A stretch of DNA of 24,225 nt, taken from positions 1-24,225 of the forward strand of contig CALBLK010000028.1 in NCBI GenBank assembly GCA_937895845.1. Direction: 5' to 3'. A program made the position numbers and the translations under genes. The DNA comes from an uncultured Prevotella sp. (lineage in GTDB: Bacteria > Bacteroidota > Bacteroidia > Bacteroidales > Bacteroidaceae). Below the pieces are notes generated by a model. The model had not been told where the DNA came from and made no database searches. It saw nothing but the letters and a program-made list of their open reading frames with translations. How positions within the stretch are numbered: the stretch's first letter is position 1; each line of letters opens with the position of its first letter. Positions 12,699 to 21,763 of this stretch are shown in pieces.

Positions 12699-15600
12699 TC
12701 ACCTGGCAGGACGGACAATCTTTTTGACACAGCCCTTGGCCTTAACCAACCGGACAGCGGCCGGCACCTGGGTGGCCACACGGCCACCGGCAGTATAGCC
12801 AACGCCGCCAGCCTGTCCGGCTCCGCCGGCAGCAGTCACACCCACGATAGCGGTAGCCATCTCCTCGTCAGCGCCGGTGATGTTCATGGTCACGCCGGTC
12901 TCGGCACCTACAACCGGGAGCTTGGTCACCGTAATCAGACAGGCGCCGAAACTGGTCAGTTTCGGACGGAAGCCGGACGACGCCCGCTTCCACTCGCCAT
13001 TTACGAGCACGTAATACCCGTTTCGCACGCTCAGCGAAGTCTTGAAGTTGCCACGCAGCTGGTAGTCGGTCACCTTGGCTGCGGCCACTGGCTCCCCACT
13101 CTCGTGAAACCATGCCACGTCGCCGGTCATGCGGTAGACACAGGGCACGCCGGCATCGACACGCTGCACCTGCCGGAACACCAGTTTCTTGTAGTCGGCG
13201 GTGATGCCGGCCAGCTGGTAGAGTGACACGTTGGGCGAGGCGGTCATGCTGTAAGGCAGGCAGATGGTGCTCCACTCGCCCTCCCCTATCGTGCGGCGGT
13301 AGACGGGGATGTGGCGGAGACTGAAGTCGGTGGCGGCCCACCAGCCCTCGCGCAGGTCGCCCTGGCTGTCGGCCACGCCAAACTCACGCCAGGCATTGTC
13401 AACGGCATTCCGCTTGGACCCCACGAAGCCGATGGTTGCGCTCTCGCCCTCGTCAAGGTAGACAGCCTGGGTGACAAGCGTCTGCCACTTGGCCCGGCTG
13501 TCAACAGAGGGCAGGTCGAGCCACTCGGCGGCGAGCGCCGGGGTCACAGCGGTGTCGCCGGCCGCGGCGAGATAGCCATGCTGGTCGGACAGGCAGCAAA
13601 ACTCCGTGGCAGCCTTGCACGCCATGGCGTAGAGGCCATGGGGGAGCTTGCTCACCTTTTGCTTCACTTCCATGGTCTTGGCACTGCCTTCGGCCGCGCT
13701 CACGCCCGTCCACAGGGCCTGCCAGCACGGTTTTCCAGCGATGGCACTCACTTTCTGCAATCCGCCGGTATAGGTTCCGCACTTGGTGGTCCAGTAGAGT
13801 GTGCCTTCGTCAAAGGCGGGCGAATAGACCTTGTCGGTGACATCGGCGCCGGCCATACAGCTGTTCACAGCTTCGGCCAGCTCGGCGCTGGCAGCAAGGG
13901 TCTCGGCGGCTGTGGTGGCTGCGTCTATCCGGCTGAGCGCTTGCTGAACGCTCTCGTAGCCGGGTCTCGCCATGCTGACAGCTTGCAGGGCCTCGGCCCT
14001 GCAAGCCTCGATGGAGGCGGTCTGCCTGCTGAGTTCAAGCACTTGGTCAACCGTGGCTTTCAGCCGGGCATAGGTGGCAGCGTCAGTTCCCGTCGCTGCG
14101 GCGATGGCACTGCGAAGCTCGGCAGTCAGGCGGTCGTTGCCCGACAGATGTAGCACAGCGGCCTCGGCCCTGCGAAGCAGCTGCGCAACACCGTCAGCAT
14201 AAGCCTCTTCCGGGGTTTCGAACAGCCGGCACAGGGTAATCTTGTCTATCTGCGACACGGCATTCAGATAGTAGCAGTTGAGCAGGGCCATGCCGAAACG
14301 GCCGGTATTAAAGCTGAACTCTGCCGAGCTCCATGCGTTTGACGGCTGTATGGACACCACGATGGAGTCGCCCGCATCGCCAGTCTCGGAAAGATAGAGC
14401 TTGTGAAAGACCTTGTTGGAGGCACTTCGCGACGAGCACATAAAATAGTAGTCGGCCCCGGGTGCCACACCGACTGCGGTCTTCACCGCGCCAGCCTTGT
14501 TCTTGCCCGTGTGCGTGCGTGCCTGGAGATAGTCGCCCCCATCAATGCCGCCCACGGGAATCACGGCAAAATCGGGCAGCGCGATGGGGTTGCCCTCTCC
14601 GTTTGTCCAGCCTGTGGTGCCCAAGTCAAAGTCGCCGTTGGCAAACACGTTGCCGCCAAGATAGCGCGTCTGTCCGTTGAAGCTGACAGCCTCGCCCGCT
14701 TCGTGGTCGAGCGCGATGGCGGCAACCGCCCTGGAGTAGCGGTCTTTGTCCTTTCCGTCAATGATGTGGATGCGGTAAAGCGCGCCGGCCACGGCCTCGC
14801 GGTCAGTAAAGGTGTAGTCTGTCGAGCCTTCAACAGGGTCGACCTCTGCCACAAGTGTCCAGGGACCGCTCCCTACCTTGCGCTCTGCATAGGTGGCATA
14901 GTTGTACTCTCCGTTAAAGTCTTTCCAGGTGAGCGTGGCCGTACCGGCCACTCTGTCATAGTTAACCGAGAGCTGGTCGGGGTCTCTCATCGTGGCCTTG
15001 ACAGCCGGCACAACAGCGTATTGCGCGTTATAGGCAACGTTCGACTCCTTGTTGGCATAATACACTCCGGCCTTGGTCAGACGGCCATGGTCGTTGTCAT
15101 AAACCTTGCGGCAGTCCTGCACCCAGTTGTAAATGGCGTAGCGCTCCAGCCACGGGGTGTCCTCGAGCCCGTCAATGATGGGGTTGAGGTGCTGGGCGAG
15201 GATGTTCTCGTTGGCCTCGCCATAGTCCTTGTCACTGCCGGGCCAGCCGGTCCAGTTGGCGCCATAGTTCATTTCGGTAATCCAGATGGGGCGGCGGGTG
15301 CGGTTGTGGATGTTGGCAAGGGTGCTTTTCCAGCTGTTCCAGTCGCTGTACCAGTAGGCGTGCACGGCAACATAGTCGCAGCGCCAGCCGCGTGCATCGA
15401 TGGAGTCGATAAACGCATAAAGCCAGTTGTAGTTGCCCGACATGGCTGGCGAGCCAAGGCGGCGGCCCGTTGCCATCATCTCGGGCCAGCTGGCCAGCAC
15501 GTCGTCGACAGACTTCACCTGCTCCTTGGGGTCGTTGGTGTTGTCGGGCTCGTTGTTGGCAAGGATGTTGGCCGAGGTGCCGTTGTTGCCCACGTCGGCA

Positions 15601-16379
15601 ATGGCGGGCCAGCCCTCGTGGTGGTGCTGGGTGACATACTCCCGGTCGGCCCACACGTTGACACCGGCATCCCAGTTGTAGCACCATGTGGTGTTGAGCA
15701 TGGTGTTGGCAGTCACGTCGTTGCCGGCGTAGCCCTTCTTGCTGGCATCGTTCCACTGGCTTACGCGAAGGGCTGAAACGGCCTTGCGCAACGCGCCGGG
15801 CAGGTTCACGCGGATGTCGCCCCTGTCGGCAATCCACAGACGGTTGTAGCCCTTTCCGTCAGCCTTTTGGGCGAGCCATGCCATGTAGCCGCGCTTCAGG
15901 GTGAAGCTGCAGATGCGGTTGTTCATCGGCTGGCCGCTGAGTGACACACGGCTGCCAACGGCAAAACTCCAGGACTCGCCCTGAAAGTCGTTGGCTGCAT
16001 AGACGACCAGCGGACTGACGGACGAGGAATGTGGCAGGATGATGGAGCCGTTGGCATAGATTTTAACCATGCAGTTGGCACTGGAGGCCTTGACGCCGTT
16101 GATTTGGATATGGGGAAACAGCCGCGGAACGGCCGACGGTTTCACGCTGGGGAGTATCAGGACGGCATTGTCGGTATTGGTGATATTCACCACGGCCCCA
16201 TTGGCAAAGGGGGTGGCTGAGGTGATTACATAGTCAACATCGGCGCTCAGGGTCACCGTGCCCTCCACCTGGGGCACCGTCTCGGTGGTGTTTGCGGCAG
16301 CAATGGGTGCCGCGGCCAGCAGTGAGAGTGCCACGGCCCAGGCACAGCGCCGCGTGAAAGTAAACGGACTTGTCTTCAT
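12699..16379 (-). CDS. Secreted multidomain glycoside hydrolase with GH128-like (Glyco_hydro_cc) catalytic domain
   Basis: Predicted secreted polysaccharide hydrolase of 1226 residues; GH128 members cut beta-1,3-glucans, but specificity here is inferred. The start at 16379 gives a signal peptide (MKTSPFTFTRRCAWAVALSL, cleavage near 29). The frame stays open farther upstream but only into the SusD gene. The catalytic TIM barrel spans about 195-460. It holds WCYNWDAGVN, NNEPDN with Glu277 as likely acid/base, GSPAMSGNYNWLY, VAVHAYWY, and WITEMNYGANWTGWP with Glu369 as likely nucleophile. A fibronectin III-like domain follows at about 465-557, a carbohydrate-binding-like sandwich at 575-718 (NGDFDLGTTGW), and an Ala-rich helical bundle at 728-843. 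Two further beta regions and a basic tail complete it. It is the last gene of the SusC/SusD locus, separated from SusD by 173 structured bases. Confidence 0.85.
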   Translation of the reverse strand: MKTSPFTFTRRCAWAVALSLLAAAPIAAANTTETVPQVEGTVTLSADVDYVITSATPFANGAVVNITNTDNAVLILPSVKPSAVPRLFPHIQINGVKASSANCMVKIYANGSIILPHSSSVSPLVVYAANDFQGESWSFAVGSRVSLSGQPMNNRICSFTLKRGYMAWLAQKADGKGYNRLWIADRGDIRVNLPGALRKAVSALRVSQWNDASKKGYAGNDVTANTMLNTTWCYNWDAGVNVWADREYVTQHHHEGWPAIADVGNNGTSANILANNEPDNTNDPKEQVKSVDDVLASWPEMMATGRRLGSPAMSGNYNWLYAFIDSIDARGWRCDYVAVHAYWYSDWNSWKSTLANIHNRTRRPIWITEMNYGANWTGWPGSDKDYGEANENILAQHLNPIIDGLEDTPWLERYAIYNWVQDCRKVYDNDHGRLTKAGVYYANKESNVAYNAQYAVVPAVKATMRDPDQLSVNYDRVAGTATLTWKDFNGEYNYATYAERKVGSGPWTLVAEVDPVEGSTDYTFTDREAVAGALYRIHIIDGKDKDRYSRAVAAIALDHEAGEAVSFNGQTRYLGGNVFANGDFDLGTTGWTNGEGNPIALPDFAVIPVGGIDGGDYLQARTHTGKNKAGAVKTAVGVAPGADYYFMCSSRSASNKVFHKLYLSETGDAGDSIVVSIQPSNAWSSAEFSFNTGRFGMALLNCYYLNAVSQIDKITLCRLFETPEEAYADGVAQLLRRAEAAVLHLSGNDRLTAELRSAIAAATGTDAATYARLKATVDQVLELSRQTASIEACRAEALQAVSMARPGYESVQQALSRIDAATTAAETLAASAELAEAVNSCMAGADVTDKVYSPAFDEGTLYWTTKCGTYTGGLQKVSAIAGKPCWQALWTGVSAAEGSAKTMEVKQKVSKLPHGLYAMACKAATEFCCLSDQHGYLAAAGDTAVTPALAAEWLDLPSVDSRAKWQTLVTQAVYLDEGESATIGFVGSKRNAVDNAWREFGVADSQGDLREGWWAATDFSLRHIPVYRRTIGEGEWSTICLPYSMTASPNVSLYQLAGITADYKKLVFRQVQRVDAGVPCVYRMTGDVAWFHESGEPVAAAKVTDYQLRGNFKTSLSVRNGYYVLVNGEWKRASSGFRPKLTSFGACLITVTKLPVVGAETGVTMNITGADEEMATAIVGVTAAGGAGQAGGVGYTAGGRVATQVPAAVRLVKAKGCVKKIVRPAR

Positions 16380-16383
16380 AAAG

Positions 16384-16423
16384 GTAAAGATGTTGAGAGA
16401 TAAGTAAAGATGTTGAGAGATAA
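16384..16423 (-). repeat. Perfect 20-bp tandem duplication in front of the GH128-like start codon
   Basis: Bases 16384-16403 and 16404-16423 are identical (each starts GTAAAGATG and ends GAGAGATAA), and a partial third copy with GTTGAGA follows near 16428. On the minus-strand message the pair ends only four bases before the ATG at 16379. It therefore fills the ribosome-binding region and pushes any upstream signal 20 bases away. There is no Shine-Dalgarno-like sequence in it. Confidence 0.9.
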
Positions 16424-16447
16424 AGTCGTTGAGAAAGTGAAAATGCC

Positions 16448-16544
16448 AAGAAAGCGTGAGAAGCCAAGTCTTGAGGGAAGAACGGGGTTTCCAAAGGGAA
16501 GTGCCCCTGACATTTCCGCAAGGCTTGGCTCCACACGCTTTCTT
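16448..16544 (-). terminator. Large structured stem-loop between SusD and the GH128-like gene
   Basis: Starting 8 bases after the SusD stop, 16534-16544 pairs perfectly with 16448-16458 (11 bp, CACGCTTTCTT with AAGAAAGCGTG). After a 3x3 internal loop, 16519-16530 pairs with 16462-16473 (11 of 12 positions). The top holds a third small stem (GGGG 16484-16487 with CCCC 16504-16507, then TTCC with GGAA). On the minus strand the base is followed by GGCATTTTCACTTTCTC, a moderately T-rich run. It may act as attenuator, RNA-processing site or 3'-end stabiliser for SusC/SusD message. Which one cannot be told. Confidence 0.65.
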
Positions 16545-16552
16545 TTGCTGCG

Positions 16553-18448
16553 CTATTGCCTTCCGGCTGCGCTGACAGGCTCGATGCCTATCTTGCCATT
16601 CCAATGGAGATACCAGTTGGACGGGTTGCGGAGGTTGACCTTGATCTCGGCCTCCATAGAGCCCTTGTTGGCCGCTCCGCGACGGCCATACACGCGGTCG
16701 GCAAGGAAGTTGGGGTCGTTGCGGCGCAGGGCCACACGCATCAGGTCGTAAAAGCGCGTCCCTTCGAAACTGTTCTCCAGGGCACACTCGTCGACAATCA
16801 TCTGCTCCACCTTGTCTATCTGATACCGGTACTGCTGCAGGGAGTCGGCCTCAGACTTATAATAGCCGGTGGCCGTGTTAATCAGCGTGGTGTCAAACGG
16901 CATGGCATAGTCGGGATTCTCCAGGCTCCAGCCGCAACCACGGTCGTGGATACCCATGGTGTTCTCTGCCGCCAGCCGGTCGGGCGTGCGCAGCACATAG
17001 CGGGTTGTGGGGAGGTCGAAGCGACGGAGGAACGCGGTGTCCTGCGCGGTGGGGTAATGCTTCATGACGGAATCCTCAATGAGCTTGTTGTTCACGCCCG
17101 ATGCCAGCACATAGTAGGCAAAGTGGGGATAGCCCGCACGGTTCATCGCCTCGGCCAGGCGGAGATAGACTGTGGCACGACGGTAAACGTGGATGTTACG
17201 CGTCTTGTACTTGCTGATTTGCTGATAGTTCGTGCGGTTGCCATCAACAATCGCGTTTTCACGGAAACTGTAAGAACTGTACAGGCGCAGGTCACCGTCA
17301 CGCAGTTCGCCAATGCCCTTGGGGACAACGCCATACTTCACCAGGCCGCCGCTGTTCGACTGCACATAGGTGCAAGTCTGGGCAGCAGAGAGGTCTTTCA
17401 TGGCCTGCGACACTTCAATGCTGTAACGGGCATTGTTGTCGGAGGTGCTGTTGAAAAGGTTGCGCAACTCGCTGTAATTGCCTTCCGACGGGATGGAGTC
17501 ACCGGGGATGATGCTGATGAGTTCGCTTTGACTGCCATATCGCTCAGAGCCGAAGGCCCCACTGTAACTGTCAAACAGGGGGCTGTTCTTGGTAAACGTG
17601 GTGGTGCCGTCAGCCCATGAGGCATAGTAAGACGCGGTTATCGGATAGGCTGAGTTGTTGCCATTGCGGCGGTTGATGTAGTTGTAATAGTTCAAGGCAG
17701 CCTCCTTGTAGTGGCCGGCCCAGAGGTTGAGTTCGCCAAGCATCACGTAGATGGGGAAATAAAGCAGGCGCGAGTCAAGATCGCGAACGGTGCCGTAGCC
17801 GGGCATCTCCACCTCGGCCAGGGGCTGGATGTCCTTGATGAGCCAGTCGCAAATTTCGGCTATGCCTAACTGCTCGTAGTTGCGCTCGGCATCCTCCTTG
17901 GTCAGGATGGGCGTGGTCACAAAGGGCACGCGGCCATAGTTGATGGCCAGCTGGAGGTAAGTCCACGCGCGGATGCCCTTCACTGCCGCATACTCTTTCA
18001 TAAAGATTTTCTCGTTGCGGTTGTTCTTCAGGGCTGTGTCGGCATTGGCAATGAAGTAGTTGCAGTTGTTTATCACTGCATAGTAGTCGCTCGGGCGGTT
18101 GTACTTGTTGTCATCGCCGATGTTGAAGAGCGCCACATCGCGGAGGTCGGCGTTGGTGTTGGTGTTGATGTCCACCAAGTCGCCGCGCATCTCACCCAGC
18201 AGGATGGTGCGGTCGCCCAATGCCTGCAGCTTGCCGAGGATGCCAATCACGGAATAAAGGGTGTCGCTTGCACTGTTAAGGTGTGGCTTGTTGGCATAGA
18301 TAATGCGGTTGGAGTCAGGCTCAAAGAAATCGGAGCACGAGGTGGTCATGCCTGATACCACAGCGCCAAGGCAGAGCAGGGCCGCACCCCTGCCGGCACG
18401 GGCAGCCACCGTGCGCCTGATACTGCTGAACATATTGTTGACTTTCAT
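16553..18448 (-). CDS. SusD/RagB-family glycan-binding surface lipoprotein
   Basis: Outer-membrane lipoprotein that caps the SusC transporter and captures oligosaccharide; 631 residues. The signal peptide ends in a lipobox-like TTSC with Cys38 as the lipidated residue, followed by SDFFEPD, an acidic stretch of the kind that directs Bacteroidetes lipoproteins to the cell surface. Family features include YYAVINNCNYFIANAD near 122-137, the helix VKGIRAWTYLQLAINYGRVPFV, which is the hallmark TPR-like core, and the C-terminal FEGTRFYDLMRVALRR. Its start is 14 bases after the SusC stop, so the two are translated from one message. In-frame Met6 is an alternative start. Bound glycan not deducible. 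Confidence 0.93.
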   Translation of the reverse strand: MKVNNMFSSIRRTVAARAGRGAALLCLGAVVSGMTTSCSDFFEPDSNRIIYANKPHLNSASDTLYSVIGILGKLQALGDRTILLGEMRGDLVDINTNTNADLRDVALFNIGDDNKYNRPSDYYAVINNCNYFIANADTALKNNRNEKIFMKEYAAVKGIRAWTYLQLAINYGRVPFVTTPILTKEDAERNYEQLGIAEICDWLIKDIQPLAEVEMPGYGTVRDLDSRLLYFPIYVMLGELNLWAGHYKEAALNYYNYINRRNGNNSAYPITASYYASWADGTTTFTKNSPLFDSYSGAFGSERYGSQSELISIIPGDSIPSEGNYSELRNLFNSTSDNNARYSIEVSQAMKDLSAAQTCTYVQSNSGGLVKYGVVPKGIGELRDGDLRLYSSYSFRENAIVDGNRTNYQQISKYKTRNIHVYRRATVYLRLAEAMNRAGYPHFAYYVLASGVNNKLIEDSVMKHYPTAQDTAFLRRFDLPTTRYVLRTPDRLAAENTMGIHDRGCGWSLENPDYAMPFDTTLINTATGYYKSEADSLQQYRYQIDKVEQMIVDECALENSFEGTRFYDLMRVALRRNDPNFLADRVYGRRGAANKGSMEAEIKVNLRNPSNWYLHWNGKIGIEPVSAAGRQ

Positions 18449-18462
18449 AATCTTTAGTTTTT

Positions 18463-21400
18463 TTAGAGGTTAATCTTTACACCGGCCACTAACGAGGTGC
18501 TCTGGGGCAGACGGCCGAGGTCGATGCCCTGGCCGATGACGGCCGAGGTCATGGCCGACTCGGGGTCGGTGCCCAGATATTTCGTCAGCGTGAACACATT
18601 GTTGGCCTGAATCCAGAACTGCAAGCCCTGGAGGAACTCTGAGGTGAGGGGAAGGTCGTAGGAGAGTGTGACAGCCTTGAGCTTCAGGTAGCTGCCGTCC
18701 TCAATCCAGCGGTCGCTGAAGCGGGAATTGCCCATGGGGTCTTGGAAAGTGATGCGGGGCATCTCTGTCTGCTGCTCCTCCACCTGCCAGCGAGTGGTCA
18801 TTGCTGTGGTCTGGTTCATGAAGCGGCTTCCGCCCTCCAGCTGGGAGCGCATATAGTTGTAAATGTCATTGCCCAAGGAATAGTTGAAGCGCATGTCCAG
18901 TTTGAACCGCTTCCACTGCAGTGTGGTGAATATGTTGCCATAGACATCGGGATTGGGGTCGCCAATCACCACGCGGTCGCTCTCATTGATTTCGCCATTG
19001 CCGTCCATGTCGGCAAAGTGCATGTCACCGGCCTTGAAATAGTTGCGGGTCACACCGTTGTCAGCCATGACATAAAGGCCGTTGGGGTCTTTGTCGGTTG
19101 CCTGGCGTGCCTCCTCGGTGGTGGCAAAAACGCCCTGCGTCTTGTAGCCATAGAACAGGTTGGCAGCCTGGCCCACCTGCGAGCGCACGGTTGCGCCGTA
19201 AACTTCGGTGTCAAGACAGCCCTTGCCCTCGGGCAGAGCGGTGATCTTGTTCTTGTAGTGGCCCACGCTTGCACCAACCTGCCAGGACCAGTCCTTGAGA
19301 GCAAGCACCTTGGCACTGACCGAGACGTCAAAGCCTTCGTTCTCCAGCTTGCCGCCGTTGCCCCAGTTGTTGTCCAGACCGGAGAGGAAGCCGAGCGACT
19401 GGACTGTGAGCAGGTTGTCTGTCTTGCTCTTGAAATAGTTGGCGCTAACGTTGATGCGGTTGTCAAACAGGTTGGCGTCAACGCCAAGATTCACACGGCG
19501 TGTGGTCTCCCACTGGATGGTGTTGTTGCCAATGCCGGCAAACGAGAGACCGGAGACTGAGTTCATGAACACTTTGCCCTGGAAATAGCTGCGCGCTGCA
19601 TAGTAGTCGATGTCGTCATTGCCGCTCACATCGTAGCCTGCGGTCAGGCGCAGGTAGCTGACCGAGCGATTACCGGCCAGCCAAGGCTCGTTGGTGAGCA
19701 CCCAAGAGGCCTGCACCGAGGGGAAGATGGCCCAGACAGCGCCAAGTGCCTTCAAGCCGTCGGCATCCTCGCCAAAGCGCGACGATCCGTCTGCCGTCAG
19801 GTTGGCCTGGAGGAAATAGCGGCCCCTGTAGTTGTAGTCGGCCTGGGCGTAAAGGCTCATGGTGTTCCACGACTCGTTCAGGCCGTTGGCGGTGGCATTG
19901 CGCAGGCTGGCACTCATGAACGGAGTCTTGTCACTGCCGGTGTTATAGCCAAGCTGTGTGTTATAGGTATAGTTCTCCCACTGGATGCGGGCGCCGCCAA
20001 ACACACTGACGCTGTGGGCGCCGTAACGGTTGGCCCAGTCAATGCGGGTGTCGCTCATCACCGAGTTCTGCTTGGAGGCAAGCGAGCGCACTTCATTCTG
20101 GCGGTAGGCGTACACGCTGGACACATAGTAGTCGGGCACACCGTTGATGGGGACGTAATACATCTCGTTGGTGTTCACCAGATTGTAACTGAAGTGCTCG
20201 GACACCGAGAGGTTCGGGTTGATGACAAACTTTGGAGTCACGCTCAGGTTAAGCATGGCGTTCTCAAAACGGTTCTTGTTCTCGCCATCCGCATACTGGT
20301 TAAAGGCTGCGGGATTGCCCAGACGGTAGTTGTAGTTCTGATACTTATTCATGGTGAGGGCCTCGTCAAGGTAGCTCTCGTCGGCCACGTCGAACTGCGA
20401 GTCTGAGAACCGGCCACGGCCATAGCTGTAAGGGCTCATGAAGGGGCTCTTCACGTAGGCCAGGAACGAGGGAGCCGTCGGTGTGCCCTCGTCATAGCCG
20501 GCCGGGGCTCCATCGTCTCGGATGTTGCGCGTGATGTTGGCAAACGAAGCGTCAAAGCGCACAGAGAGGTGGCGACCCAGGCTGATGTCCGAGTTGAAGC
20601 GGATGTTCAGGCGGTTCATGTCGTTGTATTCCAGCGTGCTCTCGGCCTTGGTGTAGCCCACAGACAGGTTGTAGTTGGCTATGGCGTCACCGCCCTCCAC
20701 GTTGATGCCATAGTTCTGGGTCATGGCATTGCGGTAGACATAGTCTTTCCAGTCGGTGTTGCAATGGTACTGCTTGTAATAATAGTAGTTGGGATCCTCG
20801 TTGAGGAACTTGAAGTCGGTGATCTTCGTTCCTGTGCCACGGAGCATCTCAGAGGCATAGTTGCGGTACTGGCCGGCATCCATCATGTCGTAATATTTGG
20901 GCATCAGCGTAACGCCGGCAGACAAGCTGGCGGTGATACGGGTAGCCATTGACTTGTTGCGGCGCGTTTCAACCAGAATGACACCGTTGGCGCCCTTGGC
21001 TCCATAGAGGGCTGTCCCGTTGCGCATCACAGTCACCCTTTCAATATCCGCCGGGTTGACACTGCTCAGAATGTCGTTGTAAAAGCCGTCATGCAACATT
21101 TCACGGCCATACTGCTGGTCAACAATCACGCCATCAATAACCACCAATGGCTGCGCGTTGACATTCAGCGAGTTGAGGCCCTGGACAAAGGTTACGCTGC
21201 CCACACCGGGTGTGCCGTTGCGGCTAATGGTATAGGCATAGGCGCCCAGCTGCTTCTGCACCTCGTCCTTGATGTTGATGGCGTTGCTATAAGCAAAGCC
21301 GCTGGCCTGCTTGTCGCCACGCACATTCTCACGCTCGCCATAGTCGCCGGCAAAGCTGGTGGAATAAAGCTGGATGTCGTGCTGGCGCTCCCCCCGGGCC

Positions 21401-21729
21401 AAGCCCTGGCTGACGCTGTTGTGGTCGGGCGAGGATACATAGACAGAGGTGACAAAGACCGGCACCTTGAGTTCGTAGCTGCCGTCATCTTCGGTCAGCA
21501 CACTGTAGCCTGCAACACCTCCGGCCTTCACGATGGCACCCGCAACCGGTGACTTTGTGGCGGCATCAACCACGCGGCCCTTCACCACACGGGTGGCATA
21601 AGCTTTCTTCTTGGGGGCGAGCACGCGTACCGTGGCTACGGTCTGCTCTTCAGTCTCATCTTCCTGTGCAGCAACACACAGCGGGAAAGCCATCATCAGC
21701 GTGATTCCCCAAATGATATATCGTTTCAT
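18463..21729 (-). CDS. SusC/RagA-family TonB-dependent outer-membrane transporter
   Basis: TonB-dependent glycan importer of 1088 residues with a 22-strand barrel expected. The ATG at 21729 (MKRYIIWGITLMMAFPLCVA) is preferred to an in-frame TTG at 21738 because it opens a standard signal peptide, cleaved near residue 21. A carboxypeptidase-regulatory-like beta-sandwich is at about 47-121 (VKGRVVDAATKSPVAGAIVK). The plug domain follows, with PLVVIDGVIVDQQYGREM at 194-211 and RNGTALYGAKGANGVILVE at 236-254, the signature of the family. The barrel ends with SLVAGVKINL. The acidic/Thr-rich stretch 22-46 between signal peptide and sandwich is longer than usual and has no recognised domain. It is paired with SusD 14 bases downstream. 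Confidence 0.95.
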   Translation of the reverse strand: MKRYIIWGITLMMAFPLCVAAQEDETEEQTVATVRVLAPKKKAYATRVVKGRVVDAATKSPVAGAIVKAGGVAGYSVLTEDDGSYELKVPVFVTSVYVSSPDHNSVSQGLARGERQHDIQLYSTSFAGDYGERENVRGDKQASGFAYSNAINIKDEVQKQLGAYAYTISRNGTPGVGSVTFVQGLNSLNVNAQPLVVIDGVIVDQQYGREMLHDGFYNDILSSVNPADIERVTVMRNGTALYGAKGANGVILVETRRNKSMATRITASLSAGVTLMPKYYDMMDAGQYRNYASEMLRGTGTKITDFKFLNEDPNYYYYKQYHCNTDWKDYVYRNAMTQNYGINVEGGDAIANYNLSVGYTKAESTLEYNDMNRLNIRFNSDISLGRHLSVRFDASFANITRNIRDDGAPAGYDEGTPTAPSFLAYVKSPFMSPYSYGRGRFSDSQFDVADESYLDEALTMNKYQNYNYRLGNPAAFNQYADGENKNRFENAMLNLSVTPKFVINPNLSVSEHFSYNLVNTNEMYYVPINGVPDYYVSSVYAYRQNEVRSLASKQNSVMSDTRIDWANRYGAHSVSVFGGARIQWENYTYNTQLGYNTGSDKTPFMSASLRNATANGLNESWNTMSLYAQADYNYRGRYFLQANLTADGSSRFGEDADGLKALGAVWAIFPSVQASWVLTNEPWLAGNRSVSYLRLTAGYDVSGNDDIDYYAARSYFQGKVFMNSVSGLSFAGIGNNTIQWETTRRVNLGVDANLFDNRINVSANYFKSKTDNLLTVQSLGFLSGLDNNWGNGGKLENEGFDVSVSAKVLALKDWSWQVGASVGHYKNKITALPEGKGCLDTEVYGATVRSQVGQAANLFYGYKTQGVFATTEEARQATDKDPNGLYVMADNGVTRNYFKAGDMHFADMDGNGEINESDRVVIGDPNPDVYGNIFTTLQWKRFKLDMRFNYSLGNDIYNYMRSQLEGGSRFMNQTTAMTTRWQVEEQQTEMPRITFQDPMGNSRFSDRWIEDGSYLKLKAVTLSYDLPLTSEFLQGLQFWIQANNVFTLTKYLGTDPESAMTSAVIGQGIDLGRLPQSTSLVAGVKINL

Positions 21730-21763
21730 AGTCGTCAATCCTTCAAAGTTTAGTTACTTTCAT

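Noticed and set aside
14403..15776. 457-codon plus-strand open frame opposite the GH128-like gene
   Set aside because: It is antisense to the catalytic and binding domains, whose motifs are certain. No protein family was recognised in it.
16380..16787. Upstream extension of the GH128-like frame, which would add 136 residues
   Set aside because: It overlaps the end of SusD in another frame, crosses the stem-loop and the tandem duplication, and has no domain. The signal peptide begins exactly at 16379.
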